Shown here: positions 6,387 through 9,127 of the stretch, in pieces
Layout of the letters: every line of letters begins with the position of its first letter
How positions within the stretch are numbered: position 1 is the stretch's first letter
Origin: an uncultured Romboutsia sp.
GTDB taxonomy: Bacteria; Bacillota; Clostridia; Peptostreptococcales; Peptostreptococcaceae
DNA length: 9,127 nucleotides
NCBI GenBank assembly: GCA_937907205.1
Contig: CALESE010000036.1
Location: forward strand, 1 to 9,127
Direction: 5' to 3'
Notes under the pieces: model-generated
Seen by the model: only the letters and a program-made list of their open reading frames with translations
The model's database searches: none
Told to the model about the DNA's origin: nothing
Position numbers and translations under genes: made by a program

Positions 6387-9127
6387 TTAATTATTAAAGC
6401 TACTTAAATTTCTTAAATGTTTCATATTATTTAAAGTAGAATTAATATTCCAAGATGGCTCTAATTTTTCTGTTCTTGAATTAGTAATAGTGTTAATTAT
6501 TTGATCCATTTTATTAAGAAGAGATGTAGTTTGATTTTGAATTATAGTATCAAATGAAATACTTTGTTGACTTGTTTCTCTATATGTATCAGTTAGATTT
6601 CTTAACTCATTAGCTGTAGATGCTGTAAGTACTGTTTCATTTTCATGCAATAAAGCTGGATAATCATCATAAGGTACTTTATCTAGACCATATCGGTGAG
6701 AATTTAGGAATTCAACTCTATCAGAAGGTATTCCTTCTATTTTTAATACCTTATCATAATCACTTTCATTAGGCATAACCCACTTACCATTTTCATTCCA
6801 TAACCACATATCAGCTTTAGTCATTAAATCTACAGTTGACTTAAATTGATTACGACTTAAAGCAGTAGAGCCACTCATAATATTTTTCATTGTTTCTTCA
6901 TCAGGAGTCACTTCAACTCCCATAACATGTGATAAAGCTTCTAATATAGAAGCATTTTTGCCTGTATATCCTTGAGAATATAAACCTATTAACCAAGCGT
7001 TATATATATTTGATAGAGTTTCTTTACCAAGCCCTATACCTCCATAATTTAAACTTTTTCCAATTTTAGCTTTATTATATTTTAAAGTATCAGTTTCATC
7101 ATAAGCTTTATCTAATGTTTGTTTAAAATCAGCTTCATTTAAGGTGTCAAATGTACCTAATTGAGCTCCAAATAAAGCAGCATTTTCAGTGGTATCAAAA
7201 GTAACACCTAACCAATTTTTGTCAGAATTAGTTATATTTGATCCTGCATTTAAAATTGATGCTTCTGCCTCAGAAATACCTAAGTCTTCTGATAATGCTT
7301 TAGTTTTCATATCTTGTTTCTTTTTATCTTTCTCATTTTCTTTATTAGCTGCTCTCATTACACCTTCATGTATAGCGTTAGCTAATGCAACACCTGCTAC
7401 AGCTCCTCCTATAGCTCCAAGAGCTATACCTCCAGCTCCTCCTACAGCAGCTAGAATACCTTTACCAGTACCACCTGCAGTACTTCCTGCTAAAGCTCCT
7501 ATTCCTTTTCCAATTACAGAAACAGCTAACCCTCCTACAATTCCTTTTACAGCTACTCCAATAAGATCAAACCAAGTAGGGAATTTTTCTTTTAAATATG
7601 CTACATCATTAGTAATATTTTCTAACCAAGTATCTCTTTTATCTTGAGATGATTGCATATCTCCTTTTTTTAAAGTTTCATATGTTTTATTACCAGCATC
7701 TTCTAATTCATTAGATGCTTTATTACCTGCTTCCACCATTTTATTTATATCATCATAACTTTTATTTTGCCAAGTTTTAGTAGATAATAAATTTATTCCT
7801 ACTTTATCACCTGCTACATCAGCAGCAGATGCATGTAATAAACTCTTTTTAGCATCTGGAAGCATATCTGCAAAATATTTTTGACTAGATGCTAAAATTC
7901 CTAAAATTTCAGCATAATCTTCAGGATTATCCATACTTAAGCCTGCATTGTTTATTTGCTCCCATGCATATTTTTCTATAGCTGTTCCTTCAGTAATAAT
8001 CTTGCCTGGTTCTGTAAATAATTTAGAAAAAGTAGATGTAAGATTATCCACTTCTGTTTGAGACATGTTCATATCTAAGGCTTTAGCTGTAAATCCTGAC
8101 ATTTCAGCGGCCCCTTTTGCTGCTTCATCTTCAGCACCATCACTTAAATATTGCATTAAAGGCAATATATCTTTAACTATTTTTTCAGTATAATATGTAT
8201 TATCTTCTACATCTAAAGTAGCTTTATTAATACCTCTCATTTGTTTAACAAAAGTAGGACCTAAACTTGACTGCAATTGTTGCCATAAAACAGAAGAAGT
8301 ATCAAGATATGGAACTATTTTTTCAGTGATAACATTTTCTATACCCTGAGCAAACATTGTTTCTTCATTAGCACCATTTGAAGCTAATTTATTCCACATA
8401 TTTTGTACATCAGATGATCTAACATTATCTTCTAAACCTAAATCACTTAATTCATTATTTAAATTTTTTTGTTTCTCAAAATATTGTTCATTTGTAGTAA
8501 AATTTCTAGCTGCGATATTGGAAAAACTACTTTCATAAGCATTAACTTGATTATTAAATCCTTGTTTGATACCAGAAACAAAAATATCTACACCAGCTTT
8601 AAATACATCTATAGCAGTTTGTAAAATACTAGCTCCTTTATTAAATTTACCTGCACTGTTCCTAAGATCATTTACTGTCTTATTCTCAGCTAATTTAGTA
8701 ATCAATTTACCATTAGTACTAGTAGAATTTTCTTTAAAATATTTATAATTTTTGTTTAATTGAGTTTGTGTATATTTTTGAAGATATGCATTTGTTATAA
8801 CTGATCCTGCATTATTCCAAGTAATATTTGAAGATGAGTTAGTAATACCTGTTCTTTTTTGTATATTATTCATACTAGAATTTTGCGAAGTATTTTTTTT
8901 ACTTATAAGGTCATTTTCATGTTGTCTTTCTTTCAATAAATTAACAACCTCTTTTAACTGCTCTTCACTTAATTTTATACCTAATTTCTGTAATTCATTT
9001 TGTATATCCCATTTTTCATTAATTTGTTGCATAATATTATGAGAACTACTTAAAGAATCTGCAAAATGATTCTGCAAATAATTTAAACGTTCATATAGTT
9101 TTATAGCTTTCTCTAAATTAGGTAGAT
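6387..9127 (-). CDS. Tape measure protein, C-terminal part (5' end beyond the right edge)
   Basis: About 912 residues of a long tail protein are visible. The frame does not begin at the TTG at 9075-9077: sixteen more codons (reading LPNLEKAIKLYERLNY) stay open to the right edge and that TTG has no ribosome site, so the true start is outside the window. Numbering from that TTG, residues 1-55 look coiled-coil. A Gly/Ala-rich hydrophobic stretch at about 500-570 (GIGALAGSTAGG, GGAGGIALGAIGGAVAG) fits the membrane-active part of tape measures. Near 795-830, GLDKVPYDDYPALLHENE followed by TVLTASTANELRN is the familiar tape measure C-terminal motif (GLD-VPYD-PALLH-GE-VLTA). The last 60 residues are helical. 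The protein sets tail length and may help DNA cross the membrane. The gene ends with TAA and a terminator hairpin. Confidence 0.88.
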   Translation of the reverse strand, partial: LPNLEKAIKLYERLNYLQNHFADSLSSSHNIMQQINEKWDIQNELQKLGIKLSEEQLKEVVNLLKERQHENDLISKKNTSQNSSMNNIQKRTGITNSSSNITWNNAGSVITNAYLQKYTQTQLNKNYKYFKENSTSTNGKLITKLAENKTVNDLRNSAGKFNKGASILQTAIDVFKAGVDIFVSGIKQGFNNQVNAYESSFSNIAARNFTTNEQYFEKQKNLNNELSDLGLEDNVRSSDVQNMWNKLASNGANEETMFAQGIENVITEKIVPYLDTSSVLWQQLQSSLGPTFVKQMRGINKATLDVEDNTYYTEKIVKDILPLMQYLSDGAEDEAAKGAAEMSGFTAKALDMNMSQTEVDNLTSTFSKLFTEPGKIITEGTAIEKYAWEQINNAGLSMDNPEDYAEILGILASSQKYFADMLPDAKKSLLHASAADVAGDKVGINLLSTKTWQNKSYDDINKMVEAGNKASNELEDAGNKTYETLKKGDMQSSQDKRDTWLENITNDVAYLKEKFPTWFDLIGVAVKGIVGGLAVSVIGKGIGALAGSTAGGTGKGILAAVGGAGGIALGAIGGAVAGVALANAIHEGVMRAANKENEKDKKKQDMKTKALSEDLGISEAEASILNAGSNITNSDKNWLGVTFDTTENAALFGAQLGTFDTLNEADFKQTLDKAYDETDTLKYNKAKIGKSLNYGGIGLGKETLSNIYNAWLIGLYSQGYTGKNASILEALSHVMGVEVTPDEETMKNIMSGSTALSRNQFKSTVDLMTKADMWLWNENGKWVMPNESDYDKVLKIEGIPSDRVEFLNSHRYGLDKVPYDDYPALLHENETVLTASTANELRNLTDTYRETSQQSISFDTIIQNQTTSLLNKMDQIINTITNSRTEKLEPSWNINSTLNNMKHLRNLSSFNN

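Noticed and set aside
7189..7647. Plus-strand open frame of 152 codons rich in Pro and Ala
   Set aside because: It is antisense to the Gly/Ala-rich tape measure segment, whose complement naturally reads as Pro/Ala. No independent start signal.
8566..8748. Plus-strand open frame of 60 codons
   Set aside because: It is antisense to the tape measure gene with no ribosome site.
9075..9077. TTG as the start of the tape measure gene
   Set aside because: The frame stays open for sixteen more codons to the window edge and there is no ribosome site before the TTG, so the gene is truncated by the window.

Overview
This window is part of the tail and baseplate module of a contractile-tailed (myovirus-like) phage or prophage. 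Every gene reads on the minus strand, so transcription runs from high to low coordinates. The DNA is very AT-rich (roughly 30% GC or less by eye). Arginine is almost always AGA, every well-supported stop is TAA, and most starts have strong AAGGAGG-type ribosome sites. This suggests a low-GC Firmicutes or Bacilli/Clostridia-type host, possibly gut-associated given the dockerin repeats. The host is inferred, not proven.

In transcription order the window holds: (1) the C-terminal part of a tape measure protein (6387 to the right edge; its frame stays open past the edge), closed by a hairpin terminator; (2) a 664-residue protein with seven dockerin-type calcium-binding loops; (3) a tube-initiator/XkdP-like tail protein (CIS tube family type), split over two frames (4054-4212 and 3372-4094); (4) a short LysM/gp53-like baseplate protein (2943-3356); (5) a gp27/XkdQ-like baseplate hub, also split over two frames (2699-2950 and 1567-2730); (6) a 501-residue spike-type tail hydrolase with an N-terminal OB-like region, a lysozyme-like middle and an M23 zinc peptidase at the C-terminus; (7) the first 13 codons of another baseplate gene at the left edge, perhaps gp25-like. 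From the dockerin gene onward the genes are tightly packed or overlapping, consistent with one operon building the tail tip.

The most interesting signal is a pair of apparent +1 frameshifts. In both split genes, a well-initiated upstream frame runs into a CGG codon inside nearly the same 14-mer (CGGAGYAGGTGKAG) and stops 5-6 codons later. The rest of the protein continues in the +1 frame with no credible ribosome site of its own. By manual scan, these two CGG codons are the only in-frame CGG codons in the window. I propose programmed +1 frameshifting at a hungry or unassigned CGG codon, used in two baseplate genes. A systematic sequencing or assembly error at this motif is the main rival explanation.
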